From assembly GCA_009379845.1 (NCBI GenBank), contig WHSZ01000030.1:1-64000 (forward strand): 64,000 nucleotides of DNA, in the 5' to 3' direction. The notes beneath the pieces are model-generated. The model worked only from the letters and a program-made list of their open reading frames with translations. It was not told the DNA's origin and did no database searches. The translations under genes and the position numbers were made by a program. Below are positions 30,645-39,840 of the stretch, piece after piece (the first letter of the stretch is position 1; each line of letters starts with the position of its first letter). Origin of the DNA: Pseudonocardiaceae bacterium. Its GTDB lineage: Bacteria > Actinomycetota > Actinomycetes > Mycobacteriales > Pseudonocardiaceae.

Positions 30645-32264
30645 GTGCCAGCATCGGTGGAAACCGTTGACGCGGTAGTGATCGGCGCCGGACCGAATGG
30701 GTTGGTGGCCGCGAACCTGCTGGCCGACGCGGGCTGGGAGGTCCTCGTGCTGGAGGCAGCCGAGCAGCCAGGGGGAGCGGTACGTACCGCTGAGGTCACC
30801 GCACCCGGCTTTCGCACCGACCTCGGCAGCGCGTTCTACCCGATGGGAGCGGCCTCCCCGGTGTTACGTGGCCTCGAGCTGGAGAGCTACGGCCTGCGGT
30901 GGCGGCACGCCCCGGCAGCGCTCGCCCACGTACTGCCGGATGACAGGTGCGTGCTGCTGTCCAGGGACGTCGAGGTGACCGCGGCCTCGCTGGCTGGTTT
31001 CGCCACCGGTGATGCCGACGTGTGGCGAGCGGAAGTCGCGCGGTGGCAACGGATTCGTGATGACCTGCTCGGCGCCATCCTGACCCCGTTCCCCCCGGTG
31101 CGGTCCGGGCTGCGGCTGGCGCGCGAGCTGGGAGCGGCCGACGGGCTACGGTTCGCCCGGCTCGCCGCCATGTCCGCCCGTGCCGTTGGCCGCGAGCGGT
31201 TCGCGGGTGAGGGGGCGCGGCTGCTGCTCGCCGGCAACGCGCTGCACACCGACCTCGGGCCGGACAACGCGGGCAGCGCGGTGTTCGGCTGGCTGCTGTC
31301 CATGCTCGCGCAGGACGTGGGATTCCCGGTGCCCGAAGGAGGCGCCGGCGAGCTCAGCAACGCGCTGGTGCGGCGGCTCGCGGCCCGCGGCGGTCGGGTG
31401 CGATGCGGTCGCGAGGTGACGAGAGTGCTGACCGCGCAAGGAAAAGCGGTGGGGGTGCGGGACGCGAGCGGTGAGCTGGTGCGGGCCAGCCGCGCGGTAC
31501 TCGCCGATGTCGCCGCCCCAGCGCTGTACCTCGATCTGGTGGGTGCCGAACACCTGCCGGAGAGGCTGGTGCGCGACCTGCGTGGGTTCCAGTGGGACGA
31601 CGCGACGGTGAAGGTGAACTGGGCGCTCTCCGAGGCCATCCCGTGGACCAACGAGCAGGCGTCCATGGCCGGAACGGTGCACCTGGACGGCGATCTGGGT
31701 GATCTTTCCGGGTACAGCGCCGATCTCGCGCGCGGGCGCGTTCCGCAACGACCGTTCCTGATACTCGGCCAGATGACCACGGCGGACCCGTCCCGCTCGC
31801 CGGCCGGAACCGAGTCGGTGTGGGCGTACACCCACGTGCCACGTGGATTGCCGTGGGGCGCCGAGGATGTGCGGCGCTACGCCGAGCAGCTGGAGCGGAT
31901 CGTGGACAAGCACGCTCCCGGGTTCGTCGCACGCGTCATCGGCCGGCACGTCCAGGGGCCGGCGGATCTGGAACGCCACGACGCGAACCTCGCCGAGGGC
32001 GCGATCAACGGGGGCACCGCGGCCGTGCATCAGCAACTGGTGTTCCGGCCGGTGCCCGGGCTGGCCAGGGCGGACACACCGATCGATCGGCTGTTCCTCG
32101 CGGGCGCGTCCGCGCACCCCGGCGGCGCGGTACACGGCGGGCCGGGGGCCAACGCGGCGCGGGCCGCGCTGGCGCGTGCCGGCGCCACCGGTGAGCTCTA
32201 CGTCGGCGCGATCCGGGCGCTGCACCGGGCCGTATACCCTCGTGAGTCTTTTTCGGCGTTATAG
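30645..32264 (+). CDS. FAD-dependent oxidoreductase, phytoene desaturase-like
   Basis: AVVIGAGPNGLVAANLLADAGWEVLVLEA; LFLAGASAHPGGAVHGGPGANAARAAL; the stop codon lies in palindrome 32239-32284. Confidence 0.85.
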   Translation: MPASVETVDAVVIGAGPNGLVAANLLADAGWEVLVLEAAEQPGGAVRTAEVTAPGFRTDLGSAFYPMGAASPVLRGLELESYGLRWRHAPAALAHVLPDDRCVLLSRDVEVTAASLAGFATGDADVWRAEVARWQRIRDDLLGAILTPFPPVRSGLRLARELGAADGLRFARLAAMSARAVGRERFAGEGARLLLAGNALHTDLGPDNAGSAVFGWLLSMLAQDVGFPVPEGGAGELSNALVRRLAARGGRVRCGREVTRVLTAQGKAVGVRDASGELVRASRAVLADVAAPALYLDLVGAEHLPERLVRDLRGFQWDDATVKVNWALSEAIPWTNEQASMAGTVHLDGDLGDLSGYSADLARGRVPQRPFLILGQMTTADPSRSPAGTESVWAYTHVPRGLPWGAEDVRRYAEQLERIVDKHAPGFVARVIGRHVQGPADLERHDANLAEGAINGGTAAVHQQLVFRPVPGLARADTPIDRLFLAGASAHPGGAVHGGPGANAARAALARAGATGELYVGAIRALHRAVYPRESFSAL

Positions 32265-32284
32265 CACCGAAAAAGACTCACGAG
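32239..32284. repeat. Dispersed palindrome copy 1
   Basis: CTCGTGAGTCTTTTTCGG-CGTTATAGCA-CCGAAAAAGACTCACGAG, 18-bp perfect arms. Confidence 0.9.
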
Positions 32285-32331
32285 CTTTTGCTCGGCAAGC
32301 GAGGGGCTCGGGATCGTGTCACCGTGGGGAC

Positions 32332-33312
32332 ATGGTTCGTTTCGGATATACCTTGATGACCGAGCAAGCCGGGCCCCGCGATCTGGTGCGGTTCGCTGGC
32401 GCAGCGGAACGAATCGGGTTCGACTTCGCGGTGATGAGCGATCATTTCTCGCCGTGGCTGGATTCGCAGGGGCACTCGCCGTACGCGTGGAGCGTGCTGG
32501 GGGCGGTCACCCAGGTGACCGAACGCATGGAGCTGATGAGCTACGTGACCTGCCCGACGATGCGCTACCACCCGGCCGTTGTCGCGCAGAAGGCTGCCAC
32601 GACGCAGTTGTTGTCCGGCAACCGATTCACGCTCGGCCTCGGCGCGGGGGAGAATCTCAACGAGCATGTGATCGGTGCGGGCTGGCCACCGGTCAACGTG
32701 CGGCACGACATGCTGACCGAAGCGCTCAACATCATCTCCGAGCTGTTCGACGGCGGGTACGTCGACTACGCCGGCTCGTACTACCGGGTGGATTCCGCGA
32801 AGCTCTGGGATCTTCCGGATCGGCGGGTGCCCATCGCGACGGCGGTTTCCGGTGCGCAGTCGGTCGGCCGGTTCGCGCTGGCGTCCGACGCGATGATCGC
32901 GGTGCAGCCGGAAGCCGAGCTCTGCCGGATGTGGGACACCCGGGCCGGTGGCACGTCCCGCAAGATCGGGCAGGTGCCCATCAGCTGGGATCGTGATCGT
33001 GAGATGGCCGTGAAGCGTGCGCGCGAGCAGTTCCGCTGGTTCGCAGGTGGCTGGAAGGTCAACGCCGAGCTGCCCGGCCCCTCGGGGTTCGCCGCGGCCA
33101 CCCAGTTCGTCAGGCCGGACGATGTCGCCGCGAACATCCCATGCGGGCCAGAGGTCGCGCCGATCGTGGACGCGGTGCGCCCGTTCGCCGAAGCCGGATT
33201 CACCGACGTGGCGCTGGTGCAAGTCGGCGGGGACACCCAGGACGAGTTCCTGGAGTTCGCGGACGCGGAATTGCTCCCGGCGCTGCGGGAAGTGCTGGGG
33301 AGCCGCCGGTAA
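32332..33312 (+). CDS. LLM-class F420-dependent oxidoreductase
   Basis: RFGYTLMTEQAGPRDLVRFAGAAERIGFDFAVMSDHFSPW; RFTLGLGAGENLNEHV. Confidence 0.88.
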   Translation: MVRFGYTLMTEQAGPRDLVRFAGAAERIGFDFAVMSDHFSPWLDSQGHSPYAWSVLGAVTQVTERMELMSYVTCPTMRYHPAVVAQKAATTQLLSGNRFTLGLGAGENLNEHVIGAGWPPVNVRHDMLTEALNIISELFDGGYVDYAGSYYRVDSAKLWDLPDRRVPIATAVSGAQSVGRFALASDAMIAVQPEAELCRMWDTRAGGTSRKIGQVPISWDRDREMAVKRAREQFRWFAGGWKVNAELPGPSGFAAATQFVRPDDVAANIPCGPEVAPIVDAVRPFAEAGFTDVALVQVGGDTQDEFLEFADAELLPALREVLGSRR

Positions 33313-33411
33313 CGAACGGCGTAGCCGCGGGCGCGCCGGTGGGCGACGGCTGCGCCGGAGATCACAGGGTGCGCGAATTCGCTCGCGGTATTGCTTATCC
33401 TTGACGGAAGT

Positions 33412-36400
33412 ATGCCCACGCCCGCTTCCGCGCCCGCCGAGCTGCGCCAACGTCTGCCCGAGCTGATGCTGAACGATCAGCGCCGGCTGCGTCGCCGGCT
33501 CGACGGCGTTCGCAAGATCCGCGATCCGGGTGCCCGGCAGGGCGCCGTCCAGGAGATCGCCGCCGCGTTCGACGTGGCCGAACGGCGCGTCGAGCGGCGG
33601 CGCTCGTCGGTTCCCAAGATCAGTTACCCGCGGGAACTACCGATCAGCCAGCGCACCGAGGACATCGCCGAGGCGATCCGCGAGAACCAGGTGGTGATCC
33701 TGGCCGGCGAGACCGGGTCGGGCAAGACCACGCAGCTGCCGAAGATCTGCCTGGAACTCGGGCGTGGCGTGCTTGGCACCATCGGGCACACCCAGCCCCG
33801 GCGGATCGCCGCCCGTACCGTGGCCGAGCGGGTGGCCGAGGAGCTGAACACCCCGCTCGGTTCGACCGTCGGGTGGAAGGTGCGGTTCACCGATCAGGTT
33901 GGCGAGGACACCCTGGTCAAGCTGATGACCGACGGCATCCTGCTCGCCGAGCTTCAGCACGACCGGATGCTGCGCCAGTACGACACGCTGATCATCGACG
34001 AGGCGCACGAACGAAGCCTGAACATCGACTTCATCCTCGGCTACCTCAAGCAACTGCTGCCGCGCCGGCCGGACCTGAAGGTGATCATCACCTCGGCCAC
34101 CATCGACCCGGAGCGGTTCTCCGCGCATTTCGGCGGGCGGTCCACCCGGGACGGGCGCGGCGCAGCAGCGCCGATCGTCGAGGTGTCCGGGCGGACGTAT
34201 CCGGTGGAGGTCCGTTACCGGCCGATCATCGATCCGGACGACGAGACGGCCGCGGCGTCGGCGGATGGAGATCGTGATCAAACCCAGGCGATCAGCGACG
34301 CGGTTGACGAGCTGTGCGCGGAAGGGCCGGGGGACATCCTGGTGTTCCTTTCCGGCGAGCGGGAGATCCGGGACACCGCGGACGCGTTACAGAAGCGGCG
34401 GTTGCCCGGCACCGAGGTGTTACCGCTGTACGGGCGGTTGTCAGCCGCCGATCAGCATCGGGTGTTCCAACCACATACCGAACGGCACATCGTGCTGGCG
34501 ACCAACGTCGCCGAGACGTCACTGACGGTGCCCGGCATCAAGTACGTGATCGACCCGGGAACGGCACGCGTTTCCCGGTACAGCCACCGAACCAAGGTGC
34601 AGCGGCTACCCATCGAGCCGATCTCGCAAGCGTCCGCGAATCAGCGAAAGGGGCGCTGCGGGCGGGTTTCCGAAGGCATCTGCATCCGGCTGTATTCGGA
34701 GTCCGATGTCCTCGCCCGCCCGGAGTACACCGACCCTGAGATCCTGCGCACGAACCTCGCATCGGTGATCCTGCAGATGACCGCGGCCAATCTCGGCGAC
34801 ATCGCCGAGTTCCCGTTCATCGATCCACCGGATCGGCGGAATATCAACGCAGGCGTGCAACTGCTCGACGAGCTGCACGCCTTCGAATCGTCCAAAAAGG
34901 ACGGAACGAAGCAGCTGACCGCACTGGGGCGCAAGCTCGCGCAGCTACCCGTTGACCCTCGGATCGGGCGGATGGTGCTGGAAGCCGACCGCAATGGCTG
35001 CGCCCGAGAAGTCATGATCATCGCCGCCGCGCTGTCCATCCAGGATCCGCGGGAGCGTCCTGCCGAGGCCCAGCAGGCGGCCGACCAGCAGCACGCCAGG
35101 TTCACCGACAAGCGCTCGGATTTCCTCGCCTACCTCAACCTGTGGCAGTACCTGGACGAGCAGCAGAAGGCGTTGTCCGGCAACCGGTTCCGCAAGCTGT
35201 GCAAGGCCGAGTACCTGAACTACCTGCGGGTGCGGGAATGGCAGGACGTCTACGGTCAGCTGCGCCAGCTCGCCAGGTCACTGGACATCACGCTGAACGA
35301 TTCGGATCCGGAGCCGGAGCACATCCACTCCGCCATCCTTGCCGGGTTGCTCTCGCACGTCGGTCTGAAGGACGGCGACAAGAAGGAATACCTCGGCGCC
35401 CGCGGTACCCGGTTCGCGATATTTCCGGGCTCCGCGCTGTTCAAAACCCAGCCAAGGTGGGTCATGGCGGCCGAACTGGTGGAGACCTCGCGGTTGTGGG
35501 GCAGGATCACCGCGGCGATCGAACCGGAGTGGGCCGAGAAGCTGGCCTCGCACCTGGTGAAGCGCGACTATTCGGAACCGCATTGGGAACGCAAGCGCGG
35601 TGCGGTGATGGCCTACGAGAAGGTCACGCTGTACGGCGTGCCGATCGTGGCGCGGCGCAAGGTGAACTACGCGCCGGTGGACCCGGAGCTATGTCGCGAG
35701 CTGTTCATCCGGCACGCGCTGGTGGAAGGCGATTGGGACACACGGCACGAGTTCTTCGCGGAGAACCGCCGGTTGCTGGATGAGGTGGCCGACCTCGAGG
35801 AGCGCGCCCGGCGTCGCGACATTCTGGTTGACGACGAGACGTTGTTCGAGTTCTACGATCGCCGAATCGGCTCCGAAGTGACCTCGGCGCGGCATTTCGA
35901 CACCTGGTGGAAGAAGGCGCGAAGGCAGCGGCCGGACCTGCTGACCTTCGACAAGTCGATGCTGCGCGGTGAGAACGCGGATGAGGTGAGCGAGCACGCC
36001 TATCCAGACTTCTGGTCCGCGGGCGAATTGCGCCTGCCGCTTGAGTACGCGTTCGAACCGGGAGCCGATGCCGACGGGGTAACCGTGGACATCCCGTTGC
36101 CGGCTTTGAATCAGGTGTCCGACGACGGTTTCTCGTGGCAGGTCCCCGGTTTCCGGGAGGAACTGGTCACCGCGCTGATCAAGTCGCTGCCGAAGCGGTT
36201 GCGGCGCAACTTCGTGCCCGCTCCCGACTTCGCGAAGGCGGTGCTGGCGCGAATGTCCGATTCGGACGAGCCGTTGCTCGACTCGCTCGAGCGGGAACTC
36301 GCCCGGCTGACCGGCGTGCGGGTGCCGAGGGACGCCTGGCAGACCGACCGGATACCCGAGCACCTGAAGATCAACTACCGGGTGGTTGACGAACGGAACC

Positions 36401-37335
36401 AGCCACTCGGTCAGGCAAAGGATCTCGCCACCCTCAAACGGGAGCTGCGGCCGGAGATGCGTGCGGCGATCTCCGCGTCGGCAGGGGATATCGAACGGTC
36501 GGGATTGCGTGAGTGGAGTATCGGCGAGTTGCCGCGCAGCCACCGGCAGCAGCGTGCCGACTACACGGTGACCGCGTATCCGGCGCTGGTGGACGAGGGG
36601 GACAGCGTTGCGGTGCGGCTCTTCGACACGCCGGAGCGGCAGGAGCACGAGATGTGGCTCGGCATCCGGCGGCTACTGCTGTTGAACGTGCCGTCGCCGA
36701 ACAAGGCGATCCAGCGAGGGTTGGACAACGCGGCGAAACTGGCGCTCTCGCACAACCCGCACGGCGGTGTGCCGGCGTTGCTGGAGGATTGCATCGCCTG
36801 CGCGGTCGACGCGCTGATGGCGGAGGCCGGCGGGCTGGCGTGGGACGAGGCCGGGTTCGACCGGTTGCTGCGGAAGGTGCGAGCCGAGCTGAACTCGATG
36901 GTGCTCGGCGTGCTCGAGCAGGTGCGCCTCGCGCTCAGCGCGGCACGCTCGGTGGACACCTCGTTGGCGGACGCGCGTTTCGTGCCAACGGATGCGCTGG
37001 CTGACATCCGCGCGCAGCTGTCCCGGCTGGTGTATCCGGGTTTCGTGACCGATACCGGATGGCAGCGGCTTCCGGAGCTACCGCGCTACCTGCGCGGGAT
37101 CGAGCGGCGGTTGGCGAAGTTGCCGCAGACGGGGCGCGACGCGGAGTTGATGCGCGCCGTTCAGGCGGTGCAGGAAGAGTACCGGCAGGCCGCGGCGCAA
37201 CGGCCGAACGACGACGCGTTGCGGCGGATTCGCTGGATGATCGAAGAGCTGCGGGTAAGCTACTTCGCGCAGGACCTGAAAACGCCGTATCCGATCTCGG
37301 ACAAGCGGATCTACCGCGCGCTCGACGAGCTGTGA
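33412..37335 (+). CDS. hrpA: ATP-dependent RNA helicase HrpA
   Basis: GETGSGKTTQLPKICLELG, DEAH box, SATIDPERFSAHF, C-terminal HrpA domains; 1307 aa. Confidence 0.94.
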   Translation: MPTPASAPAELRQRLPELMLNDQRRLRRRLDGVRKIRDPGARQGAVQEIAAAFDVAERRVERRRSSVPKISYPRELPISQRTEDIAEAIRENQVVILAGETGSGKTTQLPKICLELGRGVLGTIGHTQPRRIAARTVAERVAEELNTPLGSTVGWKVRFTDQVGEDTLVKLMTDGILLAELQHDRMLRQYDTLIIDEAHERSLNIDFILGYLKQLLPRRPDLKVIITSATIDPERFSAHFGGRSTRDGRGAAAPIVEVSGRTYPVEVRYRPIIDPDDETAAASADGDRDQTQAISDAVDELCAEGPGDILVFLSGEREIRDTADALQKRRLPGTEVLPLYGRLSAADQHRVFQPHTERHIVLATNVAETSLTVPGIKYVIDPGTARVSRYSHRTKVQRLPIEPISQASANQRKGRCGRVSEGICIRLYSESDVLARPEYTDPEILRTNLASVILQMTAANLGDIAEFPFIDPPDRRNINAGVQLLDELHAFESSKKDGTKQLTALGRKLAQLPVDPRIGRMVLEADRNGCAREVMIIAAALSIQDPRERPAEAQQAADQQHARFTDKRSDFLAYLNLWQYLDEQQKALSGNRFRKLCKAEYLNYLRVREWQDVYGQLRQLARSLDITLNDSDPEPEHIHSAILAGLLSHVGLKDGDKKEYLGARGTRFAIFPGSALFKTQPRWVMAAELVETSRLWGRITAAIEPEWAEKLASHLVKRDYSEPHWERKRGAVMAYEKVTLYGVPIVARRKVNYAPVDPELCRELFIRHALVEGDWDTRHEFFAENRRLLDEVADLEERARRRDILVDDETLFEFYDRRIGSEVTSARHFDTWWKKARRQRPDLLTFDKSMLRGENADEVSEHAYPDFWSAGELRLPLEYAFEPGADADGVTVDIPLPALNQVSDDGFSWQVPGFREELVTALIKSLPKRLRRNFVPAPDFAKAVLARMSDSDEPLLDSLERELARLTGVRVPRDAWQTDRIPEHLKINYRVVDERNQPLGQAKDLATLKRELRPEMRAAISASAGDIERSGLREWSIGELPRSHRQQRADYTVTAYPALVDEGDSVAVRLFDTPERQEHEMWLGIRRLLLLNVPSPNKAIQRGLDNAAKLALSHNPHGGVPALLEDCIACAVDALMAEAGGLAWDEAGFDRLLRKVRAELNSMVLGVLEQVRLALSAARSVDTSLADARFVPTDALADIRAQLSRLVYPGFVTDTGWQRLPELPRYLRGIERRLAKLPQTGRDAELMRAVQAVQEEYRQAAAQRPNDDALRRIRWMIEELRVSYFAQDLKTPYPISDKRIYRALDEL

Positions 37336-37343
37336 CACGGTCC

Positions 37344-37369
37344 CCCGCGATATGGATGCATATTGCGGG
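37344..37369. terminator. Bidirectional hairpin between convergent hrpA and selD
   Basis: CCCGCGATATG-GATG-CATATTGCGGG, 11-bp stem with one G-T pair. Confidence 0.5.
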
Positions 37370-37380
37370 CGGGTCAGCGC

Positions 37381-38373
37381 CTACCGGCACGCGATGGCGT
37401 GCTGGCCGCGCGGCACGAGTTCCCCGATGACGGGGGCGCCCGGTATCTCGCCGGCAAGTAACAGGCCGCCAGAGGTCTGCGCGTCGGCGAGCAGCAACGC
37501 CTCCGTATCGTCCACATGGGACAGGTCAACGTCCGGCCGCACCCAGTCCAGGTTGCGCTTGGTGCCGCCGCTGACGTAGCCGTCCCGCAGCGCATCCCTG
37601 GCACCATCCAGATACGGCACGGCGCCCGAATCGACGATGGCACTTACCCCGCTGGTGCGCACCAACTTCAGCAGATGCCCGAGTAACCCGAAGCCGGTAA
37701 TGTCGGTACCACACCGGATCCCGGCCGCCAGTGCGACCTCGGCCGCGTCCGCGTTCAACGTGGTCATCGCGTCGATCGCCGGCGGGAACACCTCCCCGGT
37801 GAACTTGTGCCGAGTGTTGAGCACCCCGATGCCGAGCGGCTTGGTCAGCGACAGCGGTACGCCGGGCCGGCCGGAGTCGTTGCGCAGCAAGCGATCCGGA
37901 TCGCCGGTACCGGTGACCGCGAGCCCGTACTTGGGTTCCGGATCGTCCACGGTGTGCCCGCCGGCCAGGTGGGCCCCCGCCGCGCTGGCCACGTCCATCC
38001 CACCGCGCAACGTTTCCCGCGCCAGCTCGAGCGGCAGCACATCTCGCGGCCAGCAGAGCAGGTTCACCGCCACGATCGGCCGCGCGCCCATCGCGTACAC
38101 GTCGGACAGCGCGTTCGCCGCCGCAATGCGGCCCCAGTCGTACGGATCGTCCACAACGGGCGTGAAGAAGTCGGTGGTGGCCACGGTCGCCGTGCCATCC
38201 GGAAGCCGGACGACGGCGGCGTCGTCCCCGCCGTCGATCCCGACGATCAGTTCGCCTTCGGCGTGCTCGGGCGGCGAACCGGCCAGCCCGGCCACCATGC
38301 CGTCCAGCTCGCCCGGTGGGATCTTGCAGGCACAGCCGCCACCGTGCGCGTACTGGGTGAGTCGAGAACGCAC
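37381..38373 (-). CDS. selD: Selenide, water dikinase (selenophosphate synthetase), Cys-type
   Basis: AHGGGCACKIPPGELDGMV, VATTDFFTPVVDDPYDWGRIAAANALSDVYAMGA; GTG start at 38373; the longer ORF upstream is spurious. Confidence 0.94.
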   Translation of the reverse strand: MRSRLTQYAHGGGCACKIPPGELDGMVAGLAGSPPEHAEGELIVGIDGGDDAAVVRLPDGTATVATTDFFTPVVDDPYDWGRIAAANALSDVYAMGARPIVAVNLLCWPRDVLPLELARETLRGGMDVASAAGAHLAGGHTVDDPEPKYGLAVTGTGDPDRLLRNDSGRPGVPLSLTKPLGIGVLNTRHKFTGEVFPPAIDAMTTLNADAAEVALAAGIRCGTDITGFGLLGHLLKLVRTSGVSAIVDSGAVPYLDGARDALRDGYVSGGTKRNLDWVRPDVDLSHVDDTEALLLADAQTSGGLLLAGEIPGAPVIGELVPRGQHAIACR

Positions 38374-38442
38374 GGCTCTATCGTGACGCGCCCGCGCTCG
38401 ATTCGCATGCCGCGGTGATCGTTGCGAGCATTGAAGGTGCGT

Positions 38443-38537
38443 GGAGGCGTATTCGGCCTGGTGGCCGGCGCGGTCTTCAAAACCGTTGAACGGCAGGAAC
38501 TGTCGTTGGCGGGTTCGATTCCCGTCCGCCTCCGCCA
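38443..38537 (+). tRNA. selC: tRNA-Sec, anticodon TCA (38477-38479)
   Basis: Acceptor GGAGGCG/CGCCTCC, extended D-stem CGGCC-TGGT-GGCCG, anticodon loop CTTCAAA, long variable arm AACGGCA-GGAAC-TGTCGTT, T-loop TTCGATT, encoded 3' CCA. Confidence 0.95.
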
Positions 38538-38556
38538 CTGCTTCGAAAGGGACCAG

Positions 38557-39840
38557 ATGACCGACCCGCGAAGGAGAATCCCCCGCACCGACACGGTGCT
38601 CGAACAGCCGGAGCTGGCGGACGCGGCACGCACCCTCGGCAGGGACACCGTGAAGGCCACCGTGGTGGCCGCGCAGCGCCGGGCACGGGACGGCGAGATC
38701 GCCCCGGAAGCGGTACCGGACGCGGCATTCGCGGCGCTGCCCGAGCGACCGTCCAGCATGCGCGCGGTGATCAATGCCACCGGCGTCGTCGTGCACACCA
38801 ACCTTGGCCGGGCGCCGCTGTCCGGCGCCGCGGTGGACGCGACGGCCGTGGCCGCCGGCTACACCGACGTGGAATTCGATCTGGTGAACGGGACCCGCGC
38901 CCGGCGGGGTAGCGGCGCGCTGGCGGCGCTGGCCGAGGCGGTACCCGACGCGGGCGCGGTACACGTGCTGAACAACAACGCGGCCGCGTTGCTGCTGTGC
39001 GCGCTGAGCATGGCTGCGGGCAAGGAGATCGTGATCAGCCGGGGCGAGCTGGTGGAGATCGGCGACGGGTTCCGCATCCCGGAGTTGCTCGCCAGCACCG
39101 GGGCACAGCTGCGCGAGGTCGGCACCACGAACCGGACCACGGTGCGGGACTACGCCGAGGCGATCGGCGAGCACACCGGGTTCATCCTCAAGGTGCACCC
39201 GTCCAACTTCCAGATCACCGGGTTCACCGCCAGCCCGAACATCGCGGCTCTGGTGGACCTCGGCGCGCCGGTCGTGGCTGACATCGGTTCCGGACTCTTG
39301 GCCCCGCACCCCACGCTGCCCGACGAGCCGGACGCGGCCTCCGCGTTGCGCGCCGGCGCCACGCTGGTCACCGCCAGCGCGGACAAGCTGCTCGGCGGTC
39401 CGCAGGCCGGCCTGGTGCTCGGGGACGCCGAGCAGGTGGCCCTGCTGCGCCGGCATCCCGCGGCAAGGGCGCTGCGGGTGGACAAGATGACCCTGGCCGC
39501 GCTCGAGGCAACGCTGCGCGGACCGGAACCCCCGGTCGCCCGCGCGCTGCGCGGGGAGTACCCGGAGCTGCACGACCGGGCGAAGCAACTCGCGGCCGCC
39601 CTGATGGCGGCGGGCGTGGACGCCGCGGTCGCGGACACCGAATCGGCGATCGGCGGGGGAGGAGCGCCCGGTGTCGTGCTGCCGAGCGCCGCGGTGAGCC
39701 TGCCGGAGGGCTACGCGGCGCCGCTGCGTGCCGCCGCCGTGGTTGGCAGGGTCGAGCGCGGCCGCTGCCTGCTCGACCTGCGCACCGTCCTGCCGTCCGA
39801 CGACAAGCGCGTGCGGGAGGCGGTGTTGCGGTGCACGTGA
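38557..39840 (+). CDS. selA: L-seryl-tRNA(Sec) selenium transferase
   Basis: VINATGVVVHTNLGRAPLS, DIGSGLL, SADKLLGGPQAGLVLG (PLP lysine). Confidence 0.95.
   Translation: MTDPRRRIPRTDTVLEQPELADAARTLGRDTVKATVVAAQRRARDGEIAPEAVPDAAFAALPERPSSMRAVINATGVVVHTNLGRAPLSGAAVDATAVAAGYTDVEFDLVNGTRARRGSGALAALAEAVPDAGAVHVLNNNAAALLLCALSMAAGKEIVISRGELVEIGDGFRIPELLASTGAQLREVGTTNRTTVRDYAEAIGEHTGFILKVHPSNFQITGFTASPNIAALVDLGAPVVADIGSGLLAPHPTLPDEPDAASALRAGATLVTASADKLLGGPQAGLVLGDAEQVALLRRHPAARALRVDKMTLAALEATLRGPEPPVARALRGEYPELHDRAKQLAAALMAAGVDAAVADTESAIGGGGAPGVVLPSAAVSLPEGYAAPLRAAAVVGRVERGRCLLDLRTVLPSDDKRVREAVLRCT

Noticed and set aside
38422-39840. 472-aa ORF with start upstream of selA
   Set aside because: The extra N-terminus is translated tRNA-Sec; selA starts at 38557.
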